64,000 nt of DNA from Ceratodon purpureus. Its lineage: Eukaryota; Streptophyta; Bryopsida; Pseudoditrichales; Ditrichaceae. The notes under the pieces are model-generated. The model searched no databases, was not told the DNA's origin, and was given only the letters and a program-made list of their open reading frames with translations. Shown piece after piece: positions 37,213-50,209 of the stretch (within the stretch, counting starts at the first letter, position 1; each line of letters begins with the position of its first letter). The stretch covers positions 4,180,083-4,244,082 of the forward strand of contig CM026429.1 in the NCBI GenBank assembly GCA_014871385.1. Reading direction: 5' to 3'. The translations under genes were made by a program, and so were the position numbers.

Positions 37213-40200
37213 ATGCCGGGACCGACGATGGCAGGGAGCAAGACAGAGAAGTATGTGGACACGAAGCGGAAGGACGACATCCGCTATGCCAACATGGTGG
37301 CAGCCAAGGCCGTGGCGGATGCCGTGCGCACCAGCTTGGGGCCCCGGGGGATGGACAAGATGTTGTCGACTGCCACTGGGGACGTGATTATCACCAACGA
37401 TGGCGCCACCATTCTTGACAAGGTGGAGACTGGATCTGTTGCGGTTCGGGTGCAATTAGGGTTTTGGTCTTTGTTGGGGTTTATGGGGAGGAGGCTGATT
37501 CGAGGTTTCGGGGTTGGGTTGTTTGTAGATGGAAGTCGTGCAGCCTGCTGCGAAGATGTTGGTTGAGTTGTCGAAGTCGCAGGATATTGTTGCTGGGGAC
37601 GGCACCACTACAGGTACTCCATTCTGGTAGTCATGGCATTGATTTGGTAAGGAGTTTTTGCATTGATCGTAGCAAGAGGGATCGTGCACCTTCATCGTCG
37701 TTTTTGGTGTCGGTCTCAGCAAGTTCGGCATGTTTTGGCAATGGGGTGATATTCTTGAGAAGATAGCTTTGAGGGGTGTCGAGAAGGGGCTTTGAATGAT
37801 GTTTATGGTGCTTTTTTTAACCTATTTGGAAATGCCGATGGGAATGCTTTAGTTCCGTTTTTAAGTGGTTACTGATGATCAGGCCATGTTGCTGATTATT
37901 TTTTCGCGTTTTCTGTTTGCAGTTGTTGTGTTGGCGGGAGCGTTGTTGAAGCAGTGTTTGAATCTTCTGGGGAAGGGTGTTCATCCTACCACTATCTCGG
38001 AGGCTCTTCATAAGGCTTCTGAGAAAGCTGTCGAGGTGAGATCAGTCTCATTGCTTTCGCCTGCATGGTTGTGGATACTTGTCTTTTTACACAGCTATGG
38101 CATTTCGTGTTATTTAGTTGTGTTCTTGTTTTCCTTGCAGCATCTCCTGTGTACTTGTGTTGATTTCCTATGGGGTACAAAGTGTGATACTCTGTGTTAA
38201 GCTCAGAGAACGTCAACGATTCGGCAAAAATTGAATACATACCAAGCTGATTTGATGCTATGTGTCGCAGGTCATAAAATCTATGGCCATACCAGTGGAG
38301 CTTACTGATCAGGACCAGCTTGTTAAAATTGCAAGCACTTCTCTAAACAGCAAGGTATTAGTTTGAAATGATGCTCTCAAATGCTGCATTTGTGCATTGT
38401 CATCGTTTGCAAGGGCAAAATGCTGTCTTCTATGTAACAGCTTTCTATTTGGTTGCTGTGGTGACATGTGAGTCACCTTCCTCTGGGCTCACTAGAGTGC
38501 ATGCAGGTTGTCAGCCAATATTCCTCACTGCTCGCACCGTTGGCAGTAGATGCGGTGCTTAACGTGCGCGATCTTGACCGGCCCGAGAGTGTCGACCTTC
38601 GAGATATTAAAGTTTTGAGGAAGCTGGGGGGAACAGTAAGTTAGTTCACACTCAGTGCACCATATATGGTATTTTTGTTTTGGAACGATAAAGAACGATG
38701 GCGTGCTGCACTGTACTGGTCTTATAAATACGTTTTCTTGGTCAGTGGTTTATACTACATAAGTATCCTGATTTAGAGGTGTTGGACAGGTGGATGACAC
38801 GGAGATGGTGAAAGGTCTTGTATTTGACCATAAAGCTAGTCATACTGCTGGTGGACCCACGCGTATAGAGAATGCAAAAATCGGCTTGATTCAGTTTCAG
38901 ATATCTCCACCCAAAACTGATATCGAGCAGAGCGTTATTGTGTCAGATTACACTCAAGTAAGTGATATCATCATTTCGGTTATATATTTTGCAGAGCATG
39001 TCTTAGATCAAGTGATGGTGACTTCGTTAATTATTCTTAAAATCAATTATTCGATTTTTGCAGATGGATAGGATTCTCAAGGAGGAGAGGAACTATATCT
39101 TAGGTATGATTAAGAAGATCCGTGCAACAGGCTGCAATGTTTTGTTAGTGCAAAAGAGTATTCTGCGGGATGCAGTAACAGACCTGTCATTACATTATCT
39201 CGCGAAGGCAAAGATTCTGGTGATCAAAGATGTGGAGAGAGAGGACATTGAGTTCATCAGCAAAACATTGAATTGTCTTCCTATTGCAAATATTGAGCAC
39301 TTTCGTGTTGAAAAGCTTGGATATGCCGACCTGGTTGAGGAGGTGCCTGTTGGCAATGGCCGGGTAATTTCCATATCCTTAGTGGTCCTTTGATCTGTTG
39401 TTTTTATGTTTGGCATCTATTGTACCGGGTTTTACAAAATGTGCAACTGTTTAGTCTCCTTTTCTGGTTGCTTTTTTCTTCTGTAGGCATTGATGTTGAT
39501 GATGACCAAATTGGGGTTTTCTTTTTTTGTCCTCTTTTTTTTTTTTTTTTTCGAAAACTCAGGTCGTAAAGGTGACTGGGATCAAGAATATGGGACGAAC
39601 GGTCTCAATCATCGTTAGGGGCTCAAATGCTCTGGTATGACATTAATTTCAATTTGAACTCTCGATTGATCCGAGAATACGTGCTTGCAATTCAGGAATA
39701 CGAATTTCGCTGTTAGATTTAAATGCCTGCGTTGACATTCTTTATTTTTCATGTCTGCGTCAGGTACTTGATGAGGCAGCTCGGAGCCTCCACGATGCGT
39801 TATGTGTTATCAGGTGTCTGGTCAATGAGCGGTTCCTTATTGCAGGTTGATAATATATTCTACCGCTATATTTAGTTTAGACTTCTTGCTTTCTCTCCTG
39901 TTCATTATTAAAAACTTCGTCCTGTAAGAATTGTTATTAGCTTATGAAGTTCTACTCGACTGATCTGTTCCTTCAAAGTATACTAAGACCATTCTCCGCA
40001 TATGCAGGCGGGGGTGCACCGGAGATTGAGGTTTCTAGGCAATTGGGTATATGGTCCAGATCATTGCATGGCATGGAAAGTTACTGTGTGCGTGCGTTTG
40101 CTGATGCGATGGAGGTGATTGTTGTCCTGAACTGGCTACTCGTCATTTTTCCAGTTTGCTTATGTCGTTTAGATGGCACGGGCTTAGAATGGTCGCTTGG

Positions 40201-40737
40201 AATTTGTCAAAGAAGTTCCTTATTCGTATGTAATTCTTGGTAGTCTTCTGTTCTGATGGAGTCCTTGCCTCAGATTCGTTTTCTGAGTACTTCGCTTTGT
40301 CAACTCTGTCAAATAGTAACTATTATTATTTGAGAGTTTTTCATAGTTCTGACCCTCAATTTCATTCTGCTCTGGGGTTTTGTAGGTGATTCCTTTCACG
40401 TTGGCGGAAAACGCTGGTCTGAACCCAATAGCCATTGTTACAGAGCTTCGTAATCGACATGCCAATGGCGAGGTACACTTTCTGTTAACCTTGTCGAATC
40501 TTCTGGAACTTCGTGTTTGTATGTGTTGTGATCTTTAAGCCTTTTGGTGATATAGACTTATCCAAATTATGGTTATTGCAGGTAAACACAGGCATCAACG
40601 TGCGCAAGGGACAAATTACCAACATCCTGGAAGAAAATGTCGTGCAACCATTGCTTGTGAGCACCAGTGCACTTTCACTAGCCACGGAATGTGTACGCAT
40701 GATTCTGAAGATCGATGATATAGTTTCCACTCGGTAA
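37213..40737 (+). CDS. CCT4: T-complex protein 1 subunit delta (CCT4), cytosolic group II chaperonin
   Basis: Twelve exons (37213-37422, 37529-37613, 37923-38035, 38271-38354, 38507-38635, 38790-38957, 39064-39363, 39563-39634, 39764-39845, 40008-40114, 40386-40472, 40582-40737) give 530 residues, standard for CCT subunits. CCT is the eight-subunit ring that folds actin, tubulin and other cytosolic proteins by ATP hydrolysis. Seen motifs: [11 protein letters not shown] at 40-50, ITNDGATIL, nucleotide-binding GDGTTT at 93-98, delta-specific [13 protein letters not shown] and [30 protein letters not shown] at 415-420, and the end [13 protein letters not shown]. The start follows a CT/GT-rich leader; it is the first ATG in frame giving the usual short N-terminus. 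Intron 1 has a poor donor (AAG|gtggag), but only this junction restores the conserved [13 protein letters not shown] sequence. Confidence 0.97.
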
Positions 40738-41760
40738 TTTTAGAATCCTCACTTTAGTCTGTTTAGTAAGGTTGGTCTCATCTCACCAGAAGTGTTAAGT
40801 AGGCAATAGCCTCCATCTCCACTCTTCAAAACGTGGAACCCATGGTCATTTTTGAATGTGTGCTACAAAATCATATCTAGTACGGGTCCTGGGAGCCAGA
40901 GATGTTAAATGTCCATTCTGCTGAAGACGGATGTCGTGCTGAGGAGTCGCATCGCCTTCCTTAGACAATTTTTTTAGCTATTAGCTGGAGTGAGAAAATG
41001 GGCTTAACTTGAGAAGTCGTTTCCTTATTCTGTAGGTCTTCTGTGAAATCCATACTATGTGTGCTCCTGAAAAGATGTAGGATACGTTCATCTCTTCACA
41101 TGAATTAATGATTATTCAACCGTTCAGTTCATTTTGTACTGTACTTCAGATTAATCTTTTACAGTAACATTTTCTTGTTAAATACGGTATGTGAAGTTGG
41201 AACTTATATGTGATCTACTGAGCATATTTCATTAGAGCTGGCCGCTTTTTCAGGACGCTTTGAATGATTGTTTTGTTTGTTTTGTTTGTTTTGTTTTGAC
41301 TGTGGATGTGGATATCTGATTGATGGATGGCAACATGCTTGCTAAAGAAAGACACTTCACTGGAACGTCCAGCATTACGATTTTTATGGTAACCATTGTG
41401 ATGGCATTGGTAAGTTCCCTGAAAGAGGGTTGCCTGCCGCTGGATTATTTAATTCGAGGTTCTGATTACGTCTTGATGGTTCTGGGCTTGCCCACTTCCC
41501 AAATCACAATTGCTAACAGGTATGCTTCGTAATGTTGTACCTTCAGCAAAGCAGTAAGGGTCAGGCTTTGCCTAAAGTTTTCCGTTTTTGCAACTAGGTT
41601 CCGGTTCTGAAGTCACGAGTGTAATCATGCTAGGCAGATTCAGACTCGCCGGGGTTACCCCAAAGCCTTCTCCATGAATTCCGAACTGTACAAAGCCAGC
41701 TCACAATAATCGCCACACTTTCATTTGAAAAATCACATTCCCGAAACCCAACTACTTCAA
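40738..41760. other. CCT4 3' flank
   Basis: The segment contains a (TTTGTTTG)-type simple run at about 41,270-41,298. No coding exon is recognised. Confidence 0.4.
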
Positions 41761-41764
41761 CACA

Positions 41765-43010
41765 GTATCGTGTGCAATGTCGAAAATAATAATGTGTGAT
41801 CATCTTTCCATTAGGGCCCCTGCTTGTATTGAAATAATCACATCACTAACATTAAAGTTCGCTCTACTGAAAGACTGAAATGGAATCCTTATGGCCAGCA
41901 GAAGGCATCATGTTATGAAGTTAGGCAAGAGATGCTGGTGCAAGTTGCGAACATCATAGTGGACGTTCTGGGAGAAGACGCTTCATTATTCCGCAATATT
42001 ACTAAAAATTTGATGTTAGAATTGCGCATGAACCTGCTCAAAGTGACCAGCCTGACACTAAGTAGCAAGAACTATCGAATCTTTGTACGCTAAATTGTAT
42101 CAAGAAGCTTCATTCTATCCAGGTACCAAGATATCAAGAGCATAACGTGACCTCGCAGAACAGCAGAAGTTTACTCACATAAAGATGACCCAGTCTTCAT
42201 TACAAGAGCTCTCACTATCTGAGATTCCTGTGTAATGCTCGCAACAGAAGGCATGACACTAGAACTAACTAGAAAAACCTATCATGCTAATTCACCTGGC
42301 TGTTGAGCAGACCCGCCAAGAAGCAGGCACCAACCTCAATCTGTAATAGTCTGGCTTGAATCGCGTTCTCTTAACATTGTGGTAACTGTCATCTTCTCTG
42401 CATTGCCATGCATACCAAACCAACAAACTCCACCTGACCCCACAGACAAAGTTCAAGAATCTCAATCACCACTCCCCTCAAATACAGATCTTATAACACG
42501 GCAGCACAATCGGTATGTAAAGAGAGCTGCTCTAAATTCATGTGATACTAAAGCACACCAGCAGGGCACAGGAAGAAGGTGACTTGCTACCCTTCTACCA
42601 AAACTTGGGGAGAGACCCCTTTCAATTGAACCTGCTAAACTGGAAGAGACAAACGGCTTGGCACCTTAATGAAGACCTCCACTGCTTGTCTCCAACCGTC
42701 CCGAGTTTCAATCAGTAGCACTTCGACCTAAATTAGAGAACAGATCAATATAACCATCCACCAATTTTTCCCTCTCCGTCATCGTTTCACATTCGCTTCT
42801 CCAAGTTGGCGTTACTGCCTGAACAGGTGAGGAGAACGAAAGCAAAGCTTATCTGTCCACCCTGTGAAACTTCGAACACCACTATGCACATGGGTACAGC
42901 AGCTGAAGCAGAGTTTCAAATGCAAGGCTGATAACTCTATGATCAACCCAGACAACTGGAACCCCAACGAGCGGGCAATTACACACTTAAGAATGCTCTG
43001 CCTGCCTGTA
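41765..43010 (-). pseudogene. Truncated unprocessed copy of the phosphopantetheine adenylyltransferase region
   Basis: This block matches, with many changes and indels, the block at about 50,210-51,830. The last coding exon copy (42433-42336) still ends in [12 protein letters not shown] but is 98 bp against 111 bp in the intact gene, which shifts the frame and brings in an early TGA. The third-exon copy (about 42,725-42,667) keeps RQAVEVFIK. The fourth exon is gone and only about 55 bp of the fifth remain (ERGLS). Exons 1-2 are absent. Intron sequence is also shared (42,860-43,010 with 51,690-51,830), so this is a genomic segmental copy, not a retrocopy. It ends close to the 3' end of the TIR-NBS-LRR gene. 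Confidence 0.8.
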
Positions 43011-43271
43011 AATGTCGGACTTCTATTAGAAATTTTCTCCAAGCTTCGATTTAGTTGTCTCCTCGATCATGGAGTAAATTCTGGGGAATTCCATATAAAG
43101 ATCACAGTGACAGTATTTGCGCCTAGTTCGCTTTGCATTGCAAACAGCCGTGGGCAGCTCAGGGACCTCGCCCTTGCCTCATCTTTGGTGGTGGGCATCC
43201 TCAGGACATTCCTAAAACCACACAAACCTTTCTGCTCCTCCGCTCTGTTAGCTTGATTTGCTTCCTATATT

Positions 43272-46200
43272 CTACAGGGTCGACTTCCAACAGGGCTCTT
43301 CGTGGACCCGTTGCACAATGAACCGTCCAGCGGGAGTATCGCGGACATGGCGTAAAAACCCACAATCATTTTCTTCCACACGCCGCAATTCCTTCAAATT
43401 TTCGGGGATGAGATCGTATTTACCATCGTCTCCACACCAATCAGGATCGGAGAAACTACTGTCCACCACCGTGAGACACGATCCTGGAAGCTCGGTGACG
43501 GAAGTGCATCCCCAGATGCGAAGGCCTGGCAACACTCTCCGTCCAAAAATGCAAACATCTGACAACACTCTCGACACACCCAAACCCTCGAGGCTGCCAC
43601 AATCCAGAATATCTAATCGCTCCAGCGCATTGAGCTGCCTGAGCGAATCCGGGAGTGGCTGCAGCCCAGCGCTGCCCTCGATCCTGAAGCCCCGAAGACT
43701 CGACAAGAGGCCGATGGACTCTGGGAGCTTGGTCAGGCATTCGCACTGCTGAATCCATAGGTGTTGCAAGCTTGTGAGTGCACCCAAACAGTCCGGCAGA
43801 GCCTCCAGGCTGCCGCATCTTATCAGGCGCAGCTCCGTGAGCAGTTTGAGATGTCCCATGCTCTCTGGAAGCTCCCGCACTCCCTCACAACCCCATATTT
43901 CGAGCCCTTCCAGATTCGTCAACAGTCCCATGGTCTGTGGGAGCTTGGTCATGCCCGGGCTCCATGAAATCCATAATTGGGAAAGGTGGTGCAGATTTCC
44001 GAATGCACCCGAACTGTCGAGCACAGCGATTGCCTCGTCACTGCACTGATATAAAGTGAGGTAGACGAGCCCAATGAGTTGTCCAACAGCAAGTGCATGC
44101 CACTCTGCAGTAAGCTCCATGATCACTTGGCCAAGGCCTGGCATTAGTGATGGGGGCATCCTGGACATGGATGTACATCCCCCCATGTACAGATCATACA
44201 ACCCAGGAAGAGTAGAGATGGAATCTGGCAGAGCTTTCAGGTTTTCACACCCAGTCACGTCGAGGTCCGTCAGCCCTGAGAGCTGTCCAATAGAACTTGG
44301 CAGCTCCTGTAAATTCTTGCAATTACATAAATTCAAGATTTGAAGCTCTGATAAGCGCCCTATGGAATGTGGTAGTGTAGTGATGGATGTGCACCCTTCC
44401 AGATTAAGCCTGACCAAGTTTGGGCAAGCCTGCAAAATAACAAGAAGTACAACATTATAACTTATAAAGATTGAATCCTTCATAGATCAAACAATGTCCA
44501 AATTGTGGATGATGGATGATGAAATTCAATTCTAACCTTCAATATTGGAAAGGATTCAACTAAGGTCAACCACCAAATCCAAATTTGGCATGTTTGATTT
44601 TTATTCCATATTTTCGAATCTTAATATTCATTATACTCCATAATATTTACCATGTGAAATTACTGACTCCACATTATACAACAAGTAAACTTATGGCAAC
44701 ATAAAATTAAAAAATATTTACTTTATCCAAATAATACAAATACTCTCTTATTATACCTTATATTTTACCAATTAAAAGAATTACATAATCTTGAAACCTA
44801 CATATTTCAATATTCTTTTCAATATAATATTTTCATAAAATTTAATCTATATCAATTTTTATTCAAAGTAAAGACAAATGAGAATTTCAATGTTGATATT
44901 GTGATATAACTCATTGATCTAATATTAAATAAGAACTAAAGAATATATATATATATATGTGTATATATGTATGTATAAGTTATGCACAAATTCAACTTTC
45001 ACATCCACAATATTAGAAAAACGTACCTCCAAGGCCGGATTTGATTCAACCCATGCATTTGCCAAGAGGGTGCTGTAAGAAAAGTCCAATGATACCAAAT
45101 TGGAAAAGTCTAGCATAGAAGGTATATGAGTCAATGGCATATTCCTCCATTGCAACCATCGTAACTCTCTTGAAACACAACCAATATTGCCACTTACATC
45201 ACATCCATCTAGTACGAGGTAATGTAAGTTGGTCATTTTTTCAAAGTCATCATATTTGAATTTGCGCTTGCGGCTATTTGCAAGATTTAGCACTCTCACG
45301 TTGTTTTGGCCCTGAATCATTGAAAAAACAACATAAGAATCAATTTAACAATCATACATATACAAAACATTTAGGTGCATTTCAATAATATGACAAATTT
45401 CAAATTGACAACAACAATCATTCATAAAAGCATATGTAAAAACTTACTTCCTGACCACCTTCCAATGCTTTTGTTGCTCTATCTCCCCATAAATGACTTC
45501 CATTGGAGATTCCAATGCTTTGGCCCATATCTCGTAGTAACCCATGCATAGTCAAGACATTGTGTCTTTCAGAATTGTCAAATACAACCAATGACTTGTC
45601 AATGAGCACTCTTAGAGTTATCTCAGGCGTTCCATATCCACAACATGATAAACACTCCTTACAGCTTCTCCAAATTTCAATGGCCTCTTCCTTCTTTCGA
45701 CCATATAATTCACAAGCAATGTCCAAAAACATCACCTTCTCTTCTTCTGAAAGGCAATTGTAGCTCCATCTAAGCGCATGTGTAAGCTTCTGATCTTTTT
45801 TCAATGTTGCCACTGCCTCAGGCCATATAAATTCAAGATCTTCATTAGATCTTTTGTCATACAAACTAGAGCCAACCGCTTTTAAAGCTAAAGGCAAACC
45901 ACTACATGCATTGGTTACATCCTCACTTATGTCCTTGAAGTTTTGTGGAGCATCTTCATTGCAGAAAGCATGCAAATTGAAAAGCTTTTGAGAATCATCA
46001 ATTCCCAATGGTGTGACTTCATGGATATAAAAATTGGATTCTCCACCAATAATCTTCAAAATATGTTGATCACGAGATGTAGCAATGATACAACTTCCTT
46101 GAGCAAGAAGACTTGTATCTAAAATGAGCTCATCAAATTGGCTTTCGTCATGGATATCATCCAAAACAATTAGCATTGGGCCCTTCTTTGATAACTTGTG

Positions 46201-47550
46201 AAACCAATAAGTATAGCTTTGATCATTATTGCTTGGCACATGCAATAAATCCCAAAGTAGTTGTCTTTTCAATCTTGTCAATAGACTTGGCCCAACCTCC
46301 ATAGTTGAAACTCGATTACGATCAATTGCCAAAAAACTCATAGCTTGGAATTTCCTTTGACCACCAAAATGGTTGTAAATCACTTTGGCAAGAGAGGTTT
46401 TGCCAATTCCGCCCATACCAACAAGGCCCAATAAGCATGTAGAAGAGGACATCTTCTCCAATTTCTTCACACATGTGTTCACATGTTTTTGTATGCCCAC
46501 CATGCGATGATCAACTGGTATTGCCTCAAATGTAGGAGTCAACTTGCTCAACACGGCATCCACCACTTCCCGTTTCAGTTGTGCTTCATCACTACAGTCA
46601 CAAATTCAGTGATAAGTTCTTCATAAGCAATAAAGATTTCACTTCATCAATTACAAATCTGCTCATTCTGCTTGCCTAGATTAATGGTATATAAGTGAAC
46701 TGGATTCAAAATTACCAAATGAGACATTCATTGATACAAAAACTATAATTTCACCGAAATAGTTGAAATCTATCATAACCATTTTAGAGGTGTTTCACTA
46801 TCCTGCTTACTCCACAAAGATACAGGTGCTTGCCAAGTGACAAAAAAATGAATGATCTTCAAAGCAGATTACTACTGGTCACAACTGTTGTCACCGCAAC
46901 TCAATAAGGAATTCATAAGCTAGTCAAGCTACACCAAAAAGGACTGCGATCCCATCATAAAGCAAATCTGGACATCATCGAGTTCAAATTCAGTTCATGG
47001 TACATAAGCTTGTGAAGAAGGCTTACCCCGAGTAATCAGACGAGCAGAACCCCGTGATTTCTGCCAAACGCCCAAGAGCATGAGTCCACTCCTGCACTTG
47101 CTCCGCTGTTCTCTTGCGCTTGTGCTCCTCAAACGCCTCTGCGAACGGGCCATTCTCCACCCACCGCAGCTGTGCAGGCTCCACCTCGTAGTACACAGGA
47201 ATTACGGGTTTCCCACTTCTCAGCATGTCCACCAGTTCATTCAGGCAATACTTGGATTCTGCAGACCGTTTCGAGACAACTGCAACGTGAACCTTTGCCA
47301 CTTTCAAAGCGGCATCGATAGATGTGAAAGCAGGGTCGCCCTTCCGCAAGGATGCCTTGTCCAGAAACGGATTCAACCCAGCGGCCCGAAGGGCTTCATC
47401 CAAGTGGGAAACGAAGCGAGCTTTCACATCAGGCCCCCGGTGGTTCAGAAACACGTCATAGTCCACGTCCATGGCGGCAAAAGAAGAAGAACATTGACCT
47501 CGCCGAGTACGTTTGGGAGGCCGCCACGGTACCAGAGCCTGATCGTCCAT
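43272..47550 (-). CDS. TIR-NBS-LRR intracellular immune receptor (TNL)
   Basis: Four exons, 47550-47027, 46591-45448, 45311-45027 and 44429-43272, give 1036 residues with intact frame. The TIR domain occupies about 29-165 (YDVFLNHRGPDVKARFVSHL, then KYCLNEL with Glu105 at the NADase catalytic position). The NB-ARC domain has P-loop GMGGIGKT at 233-240, kinase-2 LIVLDD at 315-320, the RNBS-B-like ATSRDQ, GLPLAL at 406-411 and VMFLDIAC. The MHD motif reads MHG (523-525) in LTMHGLLRDMG. Residues 557-1036 hold leucine-rich repeats of the LxxLxxLxxxGCxxLxxLPxSIG type, about 15 or more. TNLs detect pathogen effectors and signal through TIR enzymatic activity. The exon order TIR / NB-ARC / LRR / LRR is the common TNL layout. 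An in-frame GTG lies upstream at 47568; the ATG at 47550 is preferred, and a second ATG 26 codons in is possible. Confidence 0.93.
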
Positions 47551-50205
47551 CGCAGCACTAGTTTCCACTCAAGATCATGTATTGGGGAGGTAAGAGGTTA
47601 AGTAAAGTGCGCGTTTGGTCACAAAATTGCACTTAAACAGCAAGGCTTGCCCACAATATAATGATCACTCCTCGCCATACAGGCAAGATAAACCTTCCCA
47701 CTGGGTATCCTTTTCTTTAAGTAAACAGTAAACTTAAAGTTGATGTTGATCCTGTAAAGTCCGTTCACAATCTGCAGGCCAACTGCTCAGTTCATTGATG
47801 GGCAATTTTTCAAAAATATGAATACTCCAGATAATTCATGCTTACCATCAAGGCAGAGCAGTGTAGAATATAGTGGAAGATCATTCCTCCACATGATAAC
47901 ATTGCACTCTTAAATTTATGACGAATACCTAGACTTGGGACTTACCTCCAGTATCTGCAAGGCCACATCACATGCTTTTAATTTCATATTGCTTTAAGTG
48001 GGTGATAATTGCAGTCAACTAATTTGTGTGACATAAATCCGAAAAAAAGGTATACCACTACTGCGGTATTCATGCTCGGCATTTCGATCAACTTCAGCGG
48101 CTCTTCACGAGCGACCGTGGCCATACTCAAAACGGAGGAGATTCAGAACAACTGGGTGGCGCTGAATCACTACAACCTGCTCAATACCGTCGTCTCAAAC
48201 TAACTTGAATGATACGCTGTGACGTGAGTCTCTACGCTTAGTGCTTGGGAGAACTTCTAAAATGGCATAGATGGGAAACCCTGAACTTCAGGAATATTCC
48301 TCCAGTGCCATATATTCTAAGGTTTGTCGGTAAGACCCAATGGTCGATTAATATGAGCAGAAGCGTCTCTAACTCCACTGGCTACCTCCTCCTATTCTCT
48401 TTCTCTCCCAAATTTCACAGATTAGGTCAAGCTTGTAGAGAACCCTGTTCGATGCAAATCCGGGTTATGCTAGTCGGAAGGACAATACACAGACAGCGCC
48501 AAGCCACCGACAGAGGTGGAAATCGTCAACAGACGCAGCACGACGTCGTTACTAGGACCGACAAAACACGAAAAAGAGATGCCAGAAGATGGCCACTAGA
48601 AATATGGTAGCCTCCAGCTGGTAAATAACCCATAAACACAAATCACAAGCGTACAAACAGAGTTTCGTATTAAGTGAGACGGATCGAACTATATCTTATG
48701 CAGAACGACTCCCCTTCGCATGCTCTTAAACGAAAGTTGATTTGCAAACGAGGAAACTCACTCACCTGAATCACCCAAGCAGATGCACCGCTGCTTCAGC
48801 GTCGCGAACAGCGCATACCGACAGTTTCATCCCAGAGAAGAAAACTATCGCAGAACTAAGCTTACAGATCCTCAAAGATCAATACGATGCATCCCTTCTG
48901 AGGATCGACAACCAGTCGGATGCAAATGAAAACCCTTGAAAGGAAAACCTCCTCTCAAAATGAAAACCCTCCCCTCAAAATGATCACCCTCCTCTCAAAT
49001 GAAAGCCCACACCCTCACATCTCAGTGAAGGTGAAGTCGGGAACTGTAGCGCTCCTCCAGAACTGGTCAAAGTGGCGATAATTGTGGGGAGAATGAATGC
49101 GAACAGTGCAAAGATTAGATCATTCGTACGTGACGGTGGTGTTAGTAGAGAGCCGGCGACGACACATCCATCCACCCAGGCAAGGCGGAGGCGGAAGCAT
49201 CTTTAGCTGGTTGGAAATTGCGTTTGTTGAACGTCGTCTTGCTGTTGCACCTCGCAGATCAGGTCGGTGCTCGTCTTCCCCACTTTTGCTGTCATGTCCA
49301 TCATCGCAGCCTGTGCTTGAAATGAGTTATTTTCCAAATGAACAATTCTTGCAACTCTACATTTTCCGAGGTTGTGTTAGAGTTGGTTATCCCACTGCCC
49401 AGCACTCCTGCCTCTGGTCGTTTATGTTACGTGAATGTACTTTCAAATTGGGAGTCATTGACAACTTCATACGGCGTTTTGTTATCGTAAAGGGTGGTCA
49501 GAGTTTGACACTTTGAGCTTTGTCTTGAGGTGAATATTCAATTCAGGTGAGCTTATCATATGGTAATATTTTGGTAATGGCATTCTGTGAAGATGTCGTT
49601 GCCCTAATATTATTTTGCAGATATGCCACTGCTTTTGCCCAGAGTGGTGCATGTTGGAATCCCTCCTCTGCGATTTCGATAGGAAAGGTTGTCCTCGTGA
49701 AAAGAGTTTTGAACGAGATGAGGATTAGAGCAACTAGAAGGCAGATGGACTGTTGTCGACGGCAGTTTTGTCTCTGACTCTACTTCACTTACTCCCAAGT
49801 CTTGTTGAACCCTTTAGATGCAAGGAATTTTAGTGGAACAGGTTAGGTTTACATTCTTCGATTTTCTTTACTTCCATTGTTTTCTTCTCGCTGCTAGTAA
49901 AGCTCGAGTGGCATGAGGCCTGGGGTCTAGGAGGTTAGTAAAGTGATGAGACTCTTGTGCACAAGGGTGGATTTATCTTGTGACTAATAGGCTGGTTTAT
50001 GTTCCATTTTAGAGTGTTGATTGTATCAAATGCTAAAAACTTCCTAAACAGGCAAGTTTCTTCCTGCACAATCAGGACCTCTTTCTGGTGAACAAAACTA
50101 CAGCAGACGTGAGGACGTACCTGAAAACGCATCCCCAGATTACGGAGACACGGAGTTCGACGCACATGTGCTATGTCAACAAACTGGGGCACCGGCCCTG
50201 AGATA
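47551..50205. other. TNL promoter side and intergenic DNA
   Basis: No gene is recognised. Open frames at 48,245-48,610 and 49,097-49,516 are short and lack motifs. A minisatellite lies at 48,938-49,010 (separate entry). The right end abuts the duplicated block shared with 41.8 kb. Confidence 0.4.
48938..49010. repeat. Minisatellite of about 20-bp units, three to four copies
   Basis: The sequence alternates aaaaccctcccctcaaaatg-type units with slight changes (aacctcctctcaaaatgaa, caccctcctctcaaatgaaa). No coding role is seen. Confidence 0.7.
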
Positions 50206-50209
50206 TGAA

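Noticed and set aside
39525-39551. Long T tract in CCT4 intron 7
   Set aside because: A homopolymer next to the polypyrimidine tract of a normal acceptor; nothing beyond an ordinary intron feature.
43258-43752. Plus-strand frames across the LRR region
   Set aside because: Mirror frames of the LRR-coding exon; the repeated leucine codons on the minus strand create open antisense frames.
44941-44980. TA/TG microsatellite in a TNL intron
   Set aside because: Ordinary dinucleotide repeat in an AT-rich intron, with no further signal.
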